NCBI GenBank assembly: GCA_965221175.1
Contig: OZ244867.1
Span: 2,294,001 to 2,358,000 of the forward strand
Origin: JAJDZL01 sp965221175
GTDB lineage: Bacteria > Pseudomonadota > Gammaproteobacteria > Arenicellales > JAJDZL01
Length of the DNA: 64,000 nucleotides
Direction: 5' to 3'
In this document: in pieces, positions 8,668-17,919 of the stretch
Layout: every line of letters starts with the position of its first letter
Position numbering within the stretch: the stretch's first letter is position 1
The notes under the pieces: generated by a model
What the model saw: only the letters and a program-made list of their open reading frames with translations
Told to the model about the DNA's origin: nothing
Databases searched by the model: none
Position numbers and translations under genes: made by a program

Positions 8668-9552
8668 TTGCTACCGTCCAATCGACATAGTTTAAAGCGA
8701 TTTTACAGTCTGATTTTTTGTCTCATGCTTTCGCTCTCTTCAGCTGTCGGTGAGTTCGTATCTGCTGCAGATTCGAGTGTAGAAGAGGTTGCAAAGACGA
8801 TCTTCAAGGCGTTTACACGCAATCAACAGATTGAGGGCGATCTGATTGTCGAATCTGAATCGGCAGTAGCAGTACAGGATTTTTATATCGCACTTCTACG
8901 ACCTACTTGGGGCATGGATGTGGGATATGCATCACACGCCATGAGTATGAGTGATAGCATGGCAGCATCGCCTACAGGCATATTGCTAGAGAATATGTTT
9001 ACCGGTACGCGGGCGGTTGTTGATAGATCGTACGGCGTTTACATGCAGGCGGCTGCAGAATTGCTGTTCCGAGTGCGCTCGGCGGACTTGAATTTCGCGA
9101 GCACCAAAGAGCAAGCTCTTGCGGCCCTGAAGACTGTAATTCCCGGCGTACGTCTTTCGGATGCTTTAGTTTCCGAGCCAAATTCGAGTGATCAATCGCT
9201 AGTATCCGCTACAAATCTTGAGGTGAGATTTTGCGTTCTGGGTCGCGAGCTCGAGCTTGATCAGGACAGCGACTGGATCAACAAGCTTTCGACTTATTCA
9301 GTTGCCATGTATGATCAGGATAAAAGGAAGATTGCGATGCTGGACGGTTCAGGATTGATGCATCCCCTAGATGCTGTGTTAGTGACGCGAGATGCGCTGC
9401 TTGAGCGAGGCATTCAGGTTCAGGAGAACGATATTCTAGCCATCGGTCAACTGACAGAAGGCTTCGCAGTGAAAGATCTAAGTCGACTGCGTACCGAATT
9501 CGAAGGGCTTGCCGATGGCGACCCAGTTTTCGTTTACATGGGGTTTCGGTAG
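8668..9552 (+). CDS. Exported hydratase/decarboxylase-like protein (MhpD/FAH-type fold)
   Basis: A 294-residue protein with an N-terminal signal peptide (hydrophobic FYSLIFCLMLSLSSAVG followed by a likely cleavage before ADSS). The body resembles 2-keto-4-pentenoate hydratases. It has a SAVAVQDFY start block, GILLENMF, an acidic strand pair around AAAELLFRVRS, VIPGVRLSDALV, and a tail with HPLDAVLVTRDALLERG and NDILAIGQLTEG. These hydratases act on vinylpyruvate-type acids in the cytosol, so export is unusual. The start is TTG at 8668; an in-frame ATG at 8725 would cut the signal peptide. Neighbours are decayed genes, so this may be a divergent survivor. The fold is moderately sure; the substrate is unknown. 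Confidence 0.55.
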   Translation: MLPSNRHSLKRFYSLIFCLMLSLSSAVGEFVSAADSSVEEVAKTIFKAFTRNQQIEGDLIVESESAVAVQDFYIALLRPTWGMDVGYASHAMSMSDSMAASPTGILLENMFTGTRAVVDRSYGVYMQAAAELLFRVRSADLNFASTKEQALAALKTVIPGVRLSDALVSEPNSSDQSLVSATNLEVRFCVLGRELELDQDSDWINKLSTYSVAMYDQDKRKIAMLDGSGLMHPLDAVLVTRDALLERGIQVQENDILAIGQLTEGFAVKDLSRLRTEFEGLADGDPVFVYMGFR

Positions 9553-9582
9553 ATCTGGCGTTGACGCCAGACAAGTAATTCC

Positions 9583-10284
9583 TTGTCGAATAAATTGAAT
9601 GTCAAAGGATTCATATTTGCTCTTGGCAAATGGTCGGATTCTCACTTACCGCTTGCAAAGACATTCAATCTGACTGGAGCGTTGTTGGAATGTCCTAGAA
9701 TTCGATATCCGCTGAAAATGATGGTCAGTGCAGGAATTGGCAAGATTCTGATCGGTTCGGCGCCTGATAATTTAGCGCAGGTGCGCGAAATTATTCAGGA
9801 TGGCAGTAGATTCGGAGCGGAAGTTTCCTATTTGCTGCTAGATGAAGATTGCGGCATTGATCAAGCGATTTTAGAAGCCAGTGAATTTGTCGCACAATCT
9901 ACATTGCTCATTTCCGGTGCTGGACTTTGTTGCATCGGTACAGAATTCTCTACTAAATTGAACAGTGAACTCAAGAATTGCAAAGGTGCAACTGGCTTCA
10001 GAATTCGAAATGATTTGGCAGATGAAAAGCAAGTGAAACTTGAGCTGCTCGCTCTGGATGTTCGTGCTCAGAAGAGAATTAGACAGGAGATTGGCAACGG
10101 AATGCTCACGGCGAGGGAAATTGAAGATTTACAATCGTACTGTGCTGCAAACCTCCGCTATTCTGAAGTAGACGTTGGGCAAAATATCGCTTATCTGAAT
10201 TCAGTTGACGGAACATCAATCAATATAAGCGTTCTAGACAGTACGGATTTCATGAATGTTTTCGGGGAAACAGAATTGACTTGA
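9583..10284 (+). CDS. RmlA-like nucleotidyltransferase without catalytic motifs (pseudoenzyme or decaying gene)
   Basis: 233 residues aligning from end to end with glucose-1-phosphate thymidylyltransferase. NVKGFIFALGKW replaces the family's KGIILAGGSGTRL. RIRYPLKMMVSAGIGKILIG matches the YYPLSTLMLAGIRDILII block, and IIQDGSRFGAEVSYLL matches LLGDGSQWGLNLQY. The tail matches the GTH-x-SLLEASNF region. The nucleotide-binding GGSGTRL, the metal-binding DN of the DNIFYG loop (here AGLCCIG) and the late catalytic Asp are all gone, and about 60 residues are missing. Still, the frame is open over 700 bases. There is no ATG start (TTG at 9583 or 9595). It is either a pseudoenzyme or an old pseudogene. 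Confidence 0.5.
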   Translation: MSNKLNVKGFIFALGKWSDSHLPLAKTFNLTGALLECPRIRYPLKMMVSAGIGKILIGSAPDNLAQVREIIQDGSRFGAEVSYLLLDEDCGIDQAILEASEFVAQSTLLISGAGLCCIGTEFSTKLNSELKNCKGATGFRIRNDLADEKQVKLELLALDVRAQKRIRQEIGNGMLTAREIEDLQSYCAANLRYSEVDVGQNIAYLNSVDGTSINISVLDSTDFMNVFGETELT

Positions 10285-10361
10285 TCAGGAATCACAAACG
10301 ATTGATTTATTGACCAATTCAAGAACCAATTTCGAATCACAAGACCGGGTTATTTACCGCC

Positions 10362-10984
10362 GTGCCGCTTAAGGTAATCGATACTCGTTCGGTCATTGAC
10401 CGCACGCTTGGCAAATTCTCATTGGGTTGGCGAAGAATCTCCGCTATAGAAAAAGGCAAGATAAAAACTCTTCGACCGGAATTATCTGATTCCGATCTTG
10501 ATGTATTGCGTAAGCAAATGCAGGACTGTCTTGAATCTCGAGGAGGTGAAGTATCGGCTCGGGTGAGAGCAGTTGGATTAGGCCAGGTTTATCTTGATTT
10601 GAACGATGAAGGAAGACTTAGGTTTTTACACCTGATCGCGACCGCATTCGGCTTTGATCAATCAAATTTGAAGGCAACTCTGCAAGAATTTCTCGCTAAT
10701 GCAGATCAATCTTCGGAACGGCTTGAAAACCTGAGAAATCCTGGATTAAGCTATTCACTCAGTTCAACGCACTGCCAAGCGGAGTCAAGTTCCTGATCGA
10801 CATGCGCGCCGAAATTATCAAAATCTCGAAATCGGGATTGGAAATTGAACCACTAAACAGGGACTTGCGTGAGCTCCTGATCTCCTGGTTTGACATCGGC
10901 TTTCTTGAGCTCAAAAGAATTACTTGGAAGCAGCCTACCTCGCTTTTAGAAAAGTTGATTGAACCAAATCAGGCCGTCACTTGA
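10362..10984 (+). pseudogene. Malonyl-CoA decarboxylase remnant: N-terminal domain only, frameshifted
   Basis: Two frames together give the helical N-terminal domain of malonyl-CoA decarboxylase. The first (GTG at 10362) reads SARVRAVGLGQVYLDLNDEG, RFLHLIATAFGFD and so on. At about 10738 the homology moves to another frame, giving KLFTQFNALPSGVKFLIDMR, AEIIKISKSGLEIEPLNRDL, ELLISWFDIGFLELKRITW and LLEKLIEPNQAV. A stop follows at 10984, and the large catalytic acetyltransferase-like domain that should come next is absent. The enzyme would turn malonyl-CoA into acetyl-CoA; this remnant cannot. One frameshift plus a lost C-terminus argues against a simple sequencing error. Confidence 0.75.
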
Positions 10985-11270
10985 ACATGTTGTGCTATAC
11001 ACCCAATATTACAGGAACTCTCGCTCTCAATAAATTCCGTGAGTTGTAACACGATCATGAGGTAATTGTACTGTTTCGCAATTGCGCTTTCATTTGCAAT
11101 CCATTTTTTTAGACTCTACTGAAAATTATTTTTGGTGGGGTCTAAAAGCTGATGTATATATAAACATCCATCTTGTCATCTAGTTAATGGTTCCCGTAAT
11201 CTCTGATAGAACATGACACTTGCACTCAGATATTAAATTCGATACTGTTTCTCCAAACACCAATAAAACA
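10985..11270. other. Intergenic region before the agmatinase-family gene
   Basis: No further malonyl-CoA decarboxylase homology is visible in any frame here. The stretch is AT-rich with a TATATATAAA tract at about 11154-11163 that could belong to a promoter for the next gene. No riboswitch or terminator recognised. Confidence 0.3.
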
Positions 11271-12230
11271 ATGAAAAAAAGCCACTCCCCCAAGGAACCA
11301 ATCAGCGGCACGATAGTTCCCCGCTATGCGGGGCCCTCAACATTTTGCCGACTGCCTGAACTACGGGATGTATCTTGGTGTGATGTAGCCATCCTTGGCG
11401 TTCCTTTTGATTCCGGAACCAGTTATCGGCCAGGGGCACGCTTTGGACCCCAGGCCATTCGACAGGCATCCCGACACCTGCGTTACAACTTCCATCCTGT
11501 CTACCAGACCGAACCGTTCAAATCCCTTCAGGTTGCCGATGCCGGGGATGTGGCATGCAATCCCTACAGTATTGATGAAGCAATCTTTCAAATTGAAACG
11601 ACTGCGACAGACCTGAACAAACATACTGATGCAATTGTCAGCTTGGGAGGCGATCATACCATTGCGGTACCACTGCTTAGAGCAGCAAATAAAAAAGTCA
11701 AAGGGCCAGTCGCGCTGGTACATTTTGATGCGCATCTAGATACATGGGATACTTATTTTGGGGCACCATACACCCATGGAACACCCTTTCGACGTGCAGC
11801 GGAAGAAGGGCTCTTTATGGAAGACGCATCCATGCATGTCGGAATTCGCGGCCCCCTGTACAGTCCGGATGATCTGAAAAACGATCAGGAGCTAGGGTTC
11901 AAGACAATCCACTGCGACGAACTTGAGAAACATGGACCAGATCATGTGGCAAAACGTATACGCGATCGAATTGGCGATCACCCTCTTTATCTTTCCATTG
12001 ACATTGATGTGCTTGACCCTGCTCATGCGCCCGGAACAGGAACACCTGAAATCGCCGGACTAACCACTCGCGAACTACTAAACATTCTTCGTGGACTAGC
12101 CGGCGTGAATTTGGTCGCTGCAGATATCGTTGAAGTTTCGCCTGCTTATGATCATGCGGAGATTACTTCTCTGGCAGCGGCTACCATTGCTTACGAGATG
12201 ATTAACCTCGTGGTGTGTCGTTCCAGATGA
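11271..12230 (+). CDS. speB: Agmatinase-family ureohydrolase
   Basis: Manganese enzyme of the arginase/agmatinase family that releases urea from a guanidino compound. Metal-ligand motifs are complete: GGDHT, HFDAHLDT and SIDIDVLDPAHAPGTGTPE. The substrate loop THGTPFRRA resembles agmatinases and guanidinobutyrases more than arginase, so agmatine to putrescine is the likeliest reaction but not proved. I chose ATG 11271 (319 residues), which starts MKKSHSPKEP. A TTG 51 bases earlier would add a stretch without family features. No polyamine genes are adjacent; the next operon is glycine cleavage on the other strand. Confidence 0.85.
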   Translation: MKKSHSPKEPISGTIVPRYAGPSTFCRLPELRDVSWCDVAILGVPFDSGTSYRPGARFGPQAIRQASRHLRYNFHPVYQTEPFKSLQVADAGDVACNPYSIDEAIFQIETTATDLNKHTDAIVSLGGDHTIAVPLLRAANKKVKGPVALVHFDAHLDTWDTYFGAPYTHGTPFRRAAEEGLFMEDASMHVGIRGPLYSPDDLKNDQELGFKTIHCDELEKHGPDHVAKRIRDRIGDHPLYLSIDIDVLDPAHAPGTGTPEIAGLTTRELLNILRGLAGVNLVAADIVEVSPAYDHAEITSLAAATIAYEMINLVVCRSR

Positions 12231-12275
12231 ATATAGAGCAAGCCGTTATTCGAACAGCAGAACTAGATGACGATA

Positions 12276-15212
12276 TTAGCCCTCTTCTTCTGCCCACTCA
12301 GAAAGAGGCGGGCAGCTGCAGACGATATAGCGGTCACCATAAACATTATCAATTCTACTGACTGGCGGCCAGTACTTGTCGTGCCAGACCCACTCCAGCG
12401 GAAAGAATGCTTCCTGCCTTGTGTACGGCAATTTCCAGGTTTCCTGAACGAGTAAATCAAAGGTATGTGGTGCGTTTTTCAATGGATTGTTTTCAGTGTC
12501 GGAATCGCCTGACTCAATATCGGCAATCTCACTGCGAATCTGAATCATCGCATCGCAGAATCGATCTATTTCGCGCTTCGCTTCGCTTTCCGTTGGCTCA
12601 ATCATCATCGTATCGGCTACCGGAAAGGAAACTGTTGGAGCGTGAAAACCAAAATCAATCAAGCGTTTGGCTACGTCTTCAACAGTTATGCCGGTGCTTT
12701 TTTTGATTTGGCGCAAATCAATGATGCATTCATGTGCGACACGATCATTTCGCCCTCGATACAGTATCGGGTAATGCGGCTGCAGTCTATTTGCCATGTA
12801 GTTTGCATTCAAGATGGCAATTTCTGTGGCATAGCGGAGTCCCTCACCCCCCATCATTGAAATGTAAGCCCACGAGATTGGAAGTATGCCCGCCGACCCC
12901 CACGGCGCCGCCGATACGCTGCCAACGGTCGGTTCGCGTCCTGCATAGGGGTTGACGCCTTCAACCACACAGTGATCTGGCAGAAAAGGCGCAAGGTGGC
13001 TTTTAACTCCTATTGGTCCCATTCCTGGACCGCCTCCGCCGTGCGGGATACAGAAAGTCTTATGCAGGTTGATGTGTGCGACATCTGCCCCAAATTCGGC
13101 CGGAAGGCATATACCGACCAACGCGTTCATGTTTGCGCCGTCTAGGTAAACCTGCGCACCGAATTCATGAACCAGATCGCATATATCGGTAATCTGTTCT
13201 TCAAATACTCCATGGGTTGATGGATAGGTAATCATTAATGCGGCAACTTCGTTTTGATGTTTCTCAAGCTTTGTTTTGAGATCGACAACGTCGACATTAC
13301 CCATTTGGTCACACTTCACGACGACGACGCGCAAACCGGCCAAAGCAGCGCTGGCAGGATTGGTGCCGTGCGCAGATTCGGGAATAAGGCAGACGTTGCG
13401 ATGGCCTTCGCCTTGCTGCTGTAAGTATTTCTTGATGCAAAGCAGCCCGGTATATTCTCCTTGGGAGCCCGCATTTGGCTGAAAAGAAATCGCGTCGAAT
13501 CCGGTAATTTCACATAGCATCGTTTCCAGTTCTTCTACCAGTTGATGGTAGCCTTGCGTTTGATCCAATGGCGCGAATGGATGAATGGCGCTGAATTTGT
13601 GAAATGTAACCGGCGTCATTTCAGTCGTTGAATTCAGTTTCATGGTGCATGAGCCCAGTGGAATCATCGACCGGTTCAATGCGATGTCTTTTTGTCCGAG
13701 CTGACGAATGTATCGCAACATCAGGGTTTCCGATTGATATAGACCGAAAGTGGGATGTGTCAGATAGGAACTTGTGCGGCTCAAATTCTCCGGTATGACA
13801 TCTTTGGCGACTGCATCCAACTGGTCAATAGTAATTTTTGCATTCGCACGGGTATCGAAAATTGCCCACAGTCTTTCGAGATGTACTCGTTTGGTGGTTT
13901 CATCTAGTGTAATGCCGATGTGGTCAGCATCGATGACTCGCAAGTTAATTCTTGATTCACGCGCCCTGGCGGCAATTCTGCGTGCTTGTCCATGAGCATT
14001 GACCATTAAGGTGTCGAAAACCACATCATGTATGACTTTGTAACCTAGTTGGCGCAATCCCTCCGCAGTAATAAGAGTGAACCGGTGTATTTTGGACGCA
14101 ATGTCCTTCAATCCTTCGGGACCATGGTAGACTGCGTAAAATGCGGCGACTATTGCGAGCAGAACCTGTGCAGTGCATATGTTGCTGGTTGCCTTGTCAC
14201 GTCGGATGTGCTGTTCACGTGTCTGTAGTGCCATTCGAAGTGCTGTTTTACCGCGACTGTCCACTGAAACGCCAATCAGTCTTCCCGGAAGAGTTCGTCT
14301 GTGGTCATGACGCGTGGCCAAGTAGGCAGCGTGGGGGCCTCCATAGGCCATAGGCACGCCGAAGCGTTGGGTGTTTCCGACTACGATGTCTGCGCCAAAT
14401 TCACCCGGTGGTTTAAACAGGCACAACGCCAGCAAATCAGAGGCGACAGTCACAATGGCTTTTCGCTCATGCGCCAGTTCTACCACACGGGTTATGTCAA
14501 ACACTCGCCCGGTCGAACCTGGATATTGAAACAGAATGCCAAAATATTCTTCTTCGGATTTCGCCAGTGATTCGATGTCTCCTACGATGACCTCGAAATT
14601 CAATGAGTTTGCACGTGTTTCGACAACAGCAATTGTCTGCGGATGGCAGTCGCCAGAAACCAGAAATTTCTGTGACTTGGTTTTGGAAATTCGTTTTGAC
14701 ATTGCCATGGCTTCGGCCGCGGCAGTTGCTTCGTCAAGCAAAGATGCATTGGCGATCTCCATTCCGGTAAGATCTGTTACGGTCTCTTGGAAAACAAGCA
14801 GTGCTTCCAGTCTGCCTTGGCTCACCTCAGCCTGGTATGGCGTGTAGGCGGTGTACCAGCCTGGATCTTCAAGAATATTTCTTCGAATCACGCCCGGAAC
14901 AACGGTTGCATGGTATCCCATGCCAATCATTGAGGTGAAAACATGATTTCTTTCGCGCATACGGCGAATGTAGCTGATAGTCTCGTTTTCCCCAGCCGGA
15001 AACGGCAGATGCAGAGGTTTGTTGGATTGGAGCTTCTTTGGAACTGTTTGATCAATCAACTCGTCCAGAGAATCAACTCCGAGTTCCTTCAGCATTTGTT
15101 GGACCTGTACAGGTCCAGGTCCGATATGCCTCCTGACAAAGTCGTTGGTAAGTTCCAGTTCGTTTAGGGTTTGTATGCTTTCGTACTGACTGTCGTTGGA
15201 TTCAAGGGACAT
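12276..15212 (-). CDS. gcvP: Glycine dehydrogenase (decarboxylating), P protein
   Basis: PLP-dependent P protein of the glycine cleavage system: it decarboxylates glycine and passes the aminomethyl group to lipoyl-GcvH. At 978 residues it is the fused form (both halves in one chain). Seen are the N-terminal FVRRHIGP, IGMGYHATVVPGVIRRN, GSCTMKLNSTTEM, and the PLP lysine region INLHKTFCIPHGGGGPGMGP. The frame is intact. It is the last gene of gcvT-gcvH-gcvP, 22 bases after gcvH, and converges with speB. Confidence 0.97.
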   Translation of the reverse strand: MSLESNDSQYESIQTLNELELTNDFVRRHIGPGPVQVQQMLKELGVDSLDELIDQTVPKKLQSNKPLHLPFPAGENETISYIRRMRERNHVFTSMIGMGYHATVVPGVIRRNILEDPGWYTAYTPYQAEVSQGRLEALLVFQETVTDLTGMEIANASLLDEATAAAEAMAMSKRISKTKSQKFLVSGDCHPQTIAVVETRANSLNFEVIVGDIESLAKSEEEYFGILFQYPGSTGRVFDITRVVELAHERKAIVTVASDLLALCLFKPPGEFGADIVVGNTQRFGVPMAYGGPHAAYLATRHDHRRTLPGRLIGVSVDSRGKTALRMALQTREQHIRRDKATSNICTAQVLLAIVAAFYAVYHGPEGLKDIASKIHRFTLITAEGLRQLGYKVIHDVVFDTLMVNAHGQARRIAARARESRINLRVIDADHIGITLDETTKRVHLERLWAIFDTRANAKITIDQLDAVAKDVIPENLSRTSSYLTHPTFGLYQSETLMLRYIRQLGQKDIALNRSMIPLGSCTMKLNSTTEMTPVTFHKFSAIHPFAPLDQTQGYHQLVEELETMLCEITGFDAISFQPNAGSQGEYTGLLCIKKYLQQQGEGHRNVCLIPESAHGTNPASAALAGLRVVVVKCDQMGNVDVVDLKTKLEKHQNEVAALMITYPSTHGVFEEQITDICDLVHEFGAQVYLDGANMNALVGICLPAEFGADVAHINLHKTFCIPHGGGGPGMGPIGVKSHLAPFLPDHCVVEGVNPYAGREPTVGSVSAAPWGSAGILPISWAYISMMGGEGLRYATEIAILNANYMANRLQPHYPILYRGRNDRVAHECIIDLRQIKKSTGITVEDVAKRLIDFGFHAPTVSFPVADTMMIEPTESEAKREIDRFCDAMIQIRSEIADIESGDSDTENNPLKNAPHTFDLLVQETWKLPYTRQEAFFPLEWVWHDKYWPPVSRIDNVYGDRYIVCSCPPLSEWAEEEG

Positions 15213-15234
15213 AAAGCTAACTGTTCCGAGTAAT

Positions 15235-15615
15235 TTACTCTAGGTTGGAAGTGTAATCTTCGTATTGCTGCTCATCCATAAGCGTGTCAAATTCTGATGA
15301 TTCCGACATTTGAATTTTGCAGAACCAGCCTTCATCCGTCGGGCTTTCGTTTACCAATTCCGGAGAGTCTGCCAGTTCTTCATTGATTTCAACAATCTCG
15401 CCAGTCAACGGGGTTTTCAGATCAGCAGCGGCTTTCACTGACTCGATCACCGCGATTTCTTCTCCGGCATCGAATATTGATCCTGTTTCAGGTAAATCAA
15501 CAAAAACGATGTCACCAAGCTGTTCTTGGGCAAATTCGGTGATTCCGATTGTGGCAATTCCGTCTTCTTCACTTCTTGCCCATTCGTGATCAGTCGTATA
15601 GCGTGTTTCAGACAT
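15235..15615 (-). CDS. gcvH: Glycine cleavage system H protein
   Basis: Lipoyl carrier that shuttles the aminomethyl group between GcvP, GcvT and the L protein. 126 residues, normal length. The lipoylated lysine is in the AVIESVKAAADLKTPLTG motif, and the N-terminus RYTTDHEWA is typical. Its ATG overlaps the last 8 bases of gcvT, with a strong GGAGGAG ribosome binding site inside gcvT, so translation is probably coupled. Confidence 0.97.
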   Translation of the reverse strand: MSETRYTTDHEWARSEEDGIATIGITEFAQEQLGDIVFVDLPETGSIFDAGEEIAVIESVKAAADLKTPLTGEIVEINEELADSPELVNESPTDEGWFCKIQMSESSEFDTLMDEQQYEDYTSNLE

Positions 15616-16765
15616 GGCGATCTCCTCCGTTGGAGCCAGGTTGCAGTTTTATATGATGGTGATAGCGATGTTTGACAAAAGGTAATTTGACAACTTTCGT
15701 CGGGTGTTGCTTGCCTCGTATCAGAATCCTCACTTCGCTGTCTGGCTTGGAGAATTCCCGATCAATATACCCCATTGCAATCGGTACCTTCAGCGATGGC
15801 GAAAACATTCCACTGGTAACTTCACCAATTATTCTTCCATCCTCCGAGTATATTTCTGCTCCGGTTCGTGCGGGGGCGTTGGTTGTGAGCCGCATGCCGA
15901 CGAAACGACATTCGGAGCCACTTGCCAGCTGATCAAAAATGCGGCCTGCTCCCGGAAATCCTCCGGCGCGCACTCCGCCAGCACGACGAGATTTTGAAAT
16001 TGTCCACTGAATACCCGCTTCGACCGGCGTAGTTGCTGTATTCATATCCTGCCCGTACAAACGCAAACCCGCCTCCAACCGTAGTGAATCTCGTGCTCCG
16101 AGACCAGCTGGTTTCACTTCGGGTTCATTCAAGAAAGTCCTCGCGAGCGCCATCGCCGATATGGCGGGCATCGAAATCTCAAATCCATCTTCTCCGGTAT
16201 AGCCGGATCGGCTAACGAAGCAAGGCACTCCATTGATCTCGAATTCCGCAATCGTCATGAAGTCCAAATCGGTGATATGCGGATGAAACCGATTCAGAAC
16301 TTCGATTGCCATAGGGCCTTGCAAAGCGATGAGTGCATTTTCCGTATGTTCAACGACTGCGGCTGTGGTTATGTTGTCTCGCAGATGTTTCAGGTCATGC
16401 TCTTTACGAGCTGCATTCATGACGAGGAAATAATCTTGCCCCAGATTCGCGATGACAAGGTCATCTAGAATACCACCCTGCGTGTCTGTCAAACAGCAGT
16501 AATGCATTTTGTTTGTAGGCAGACTCACAAGATCCGTAGGAATCAGCTGTTCGAGCGCCCGTGCCGCATTGTCACCGCCAATACTGGCTTGTCCCATGTG
16601 TGAGATGTCAAACAGACTGACTTGGTTTCTGGTGTGATTATGCTCCGATATAATTTTTTCAGGGTACCAAATAGGCATTTCAAAGCCTGCAAATGGCCCC
16701 AATTTCGCTCCAAGCTCGACGTGTAGTTCGTGAAGTGGGCTGCGCAGCACAGTTTCAGTAATCAA
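15608..16765 (-). CDS. gcvT: Aminomethyltransferase, T protein
   Basis: Transfers the methylene carbon from aminomethyl-GcvH to tetrahydrofolate, releasing ammonia. The 385-residue chain shows SPLHELHVELGAKLGPFAGF, VSLFDISHMGQ, the folate-site block FVSRSGYTGEDGFEIS, and LGARDSLRLEAGLRLYGQDM. It is the first gene of the operon. Its promoter must lie in the 409-base gap toward coaX. Confidence 0.97.
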   Translation of the reverse strand: MITETVLRSPLHELHVELGAKLGPFAGFEMPIWYPEKIISEHNHTRNQVSLFDISHMGQASIGGDNAARALEQLIPTDLVSLPTNKMHYCCLTDTQGGILDDLVIANLGQDYFLVMNAARKEHDLKHLRDNITTAAVVEHTENALIALQGPMAIEVLNRFHPHITDLDFMTIAEFEINGVPCFVSRSGYTGEDGFEISMPAISAMALARTFLNEPEVKPAGLGARDSLRLEAGLRLYGQDMNTATTPVEAGIQWTISKSRRAGGVRAGGFPGAGRIFDQLASGSECRFVGMRLTTNAPARTGAEIYSEDGRIIGEVTSGMFSPSLKVPIAMGYIDREFSKPDSEVRILIRGKQHPTKVVKLPFVKHRYHHHIKLQPGSNGGDRHV

Positions 16766-17174
16766 TTGGCGTAGTGAATTGACCCAGGCGGCAGATAGAG
16801 GCCGTTAAATAATTTTCTTGGGCATTGCTCCGCATACAGGCCGGCTTATTTATATAAAACCCGTTATCAAACGTCCGTGTCAATCAATTCCTTGCCGAGT
16901 CACAATTTTTTTAGTTTTGGCAACGACAAAATTTTACAGCAAGACTGCAGGATGAAAAGTGCGAATTCGTTCAGCAGAATGCCTCAGAGTTGAGACAAGT
17001 TCGTTGGAGAGTGAAATATCAACTAAATTACTCGGTCTCAAGATTACTCATTGACTATTATGCCTTGAGAAGTTTTCAATTAGGGTCTTGTGCAGAGAGC
17101 TTGAATCAATGATGCGTCACCTTCGTCCATCGCCACATAAGCAACCTGATTTCCTGCTAAGGAATTTCCCAGAC
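16766..17174. other. Non-coding region upstream of gcvT and downstream of coaX
   Basis: About 400 bases with no convincing gene. I looked on the minus strand for a glycine riboswitch, often found before gcvT, and did not find its conserved core. A TATATAAAA tract near 16851-16859 lies about 90 bases before the gcvT start. Right after the coaX stop, one minus-strand frame stays open for about 33 codons and ends LIQALCTRP; I do not recognise it. Confidence 0.35.
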
Positions 17175-17894
17175 TCAACCAGTAATCACTTCAATCCCAA
17201 TTAACACAAGGTTGGGGATAGACAAAAACTTGAATGCTGAATTCTTTTGAACGAATTGCACGTCACCGCCAGTAAGAACCAGTTGGGACTCTCCGCCAAC
17301 AATGCTACGGTATTTTTCGATCAGCCGATCGACACCGCCGACAATTCCGTGGACAACACCGCTGGATACAGCTTCAATTGTTGAACAAGCGGGCAAGGCG
17401 GGATTCAGATCAACAAATTCGTCTATCCCGGGTGCGCTACGCCAAAGCGCGCCTTGAGAAAGTCGAAAGCCAGGAACAATCGAGCCGCCAACAAATTCGC
17501 CGTCGAACGAGAGCGCATCAATCGTAATTGCTGTGCCGCAGTCTACGACAATAGTCGCTGTTGGGTTAAGTGACCATGCTCCAACAAGCGCGGCCCATCT
17601 GTCCGCACCAAGTTCATTGATATTGCGATAACCATTTCGTACACCGCATTGCTCAAGAACAGGAAGAATTTCAGTAGCATGTATTCCCCACTTCGTTCTT
17701 GCCAGGTCTTTCAGAATATTCTCTGTATATTGTCCAGCTACATTGACGAATGCAAGATCGGTTACGTTTTCGAGCTGACCAAAGCACTTGTCAAAGTTGT
17801 CCGCAAATTCTGCAAGCGATGATGGAAATGAGCCGAGAGCCTCGCCGAACGACCACTTCAGATTCTGATTGCCAATGTCGACCAGCAGTTTCAT
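17175..17894 (-). CDS. coaX: Type III pantothenate kinase
   Basis: First enzyme of coenzyme A synthesis, phosphorylating pantothenate. The 239-residue acetate-kinase-fold protein has the phosphate-binding start MKLLVDIGNQNLKW, the ELGADRWAALVGAW block, VVDCGTAITID and GGSIVPGF, all characteristic of CoaX. Often paired with birA; here the upstream neighbour is an AEC transporter 25 bases away on the same strand. Confidence 0.93.
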   Translation of the reverse strand: MKLLVDIGNQNLKWSFGEALGSFPSSLAEFADNFDKCFGQLENVTDLAFVNVAGQYTENILKDLARTKWGIHATEILPVLEQCGVRNGYRNINELGADRWAALVGAWSLNPTATIVVDCGTAITIDALSFDGEFVGGSIVPGFRLSQGALWRSAPGIDEFVDLNPALPACSTIEAVSSGVVHGIVGGVDRLIEKYRSIVGGESQLVLTGGDVQFVQKNSAFKFLSIPNLVLIGIEVITG

Positions 17895-17919
17895 ATTCTT
17901 TGGAACTAAGCAGTGTGTG

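Noticed and set aside
16766..17174. Possible glycine riboswitch before gcvT
   Set aside because: I looked for the conserved glycine-aptamer core on the minus strand and did not find it.
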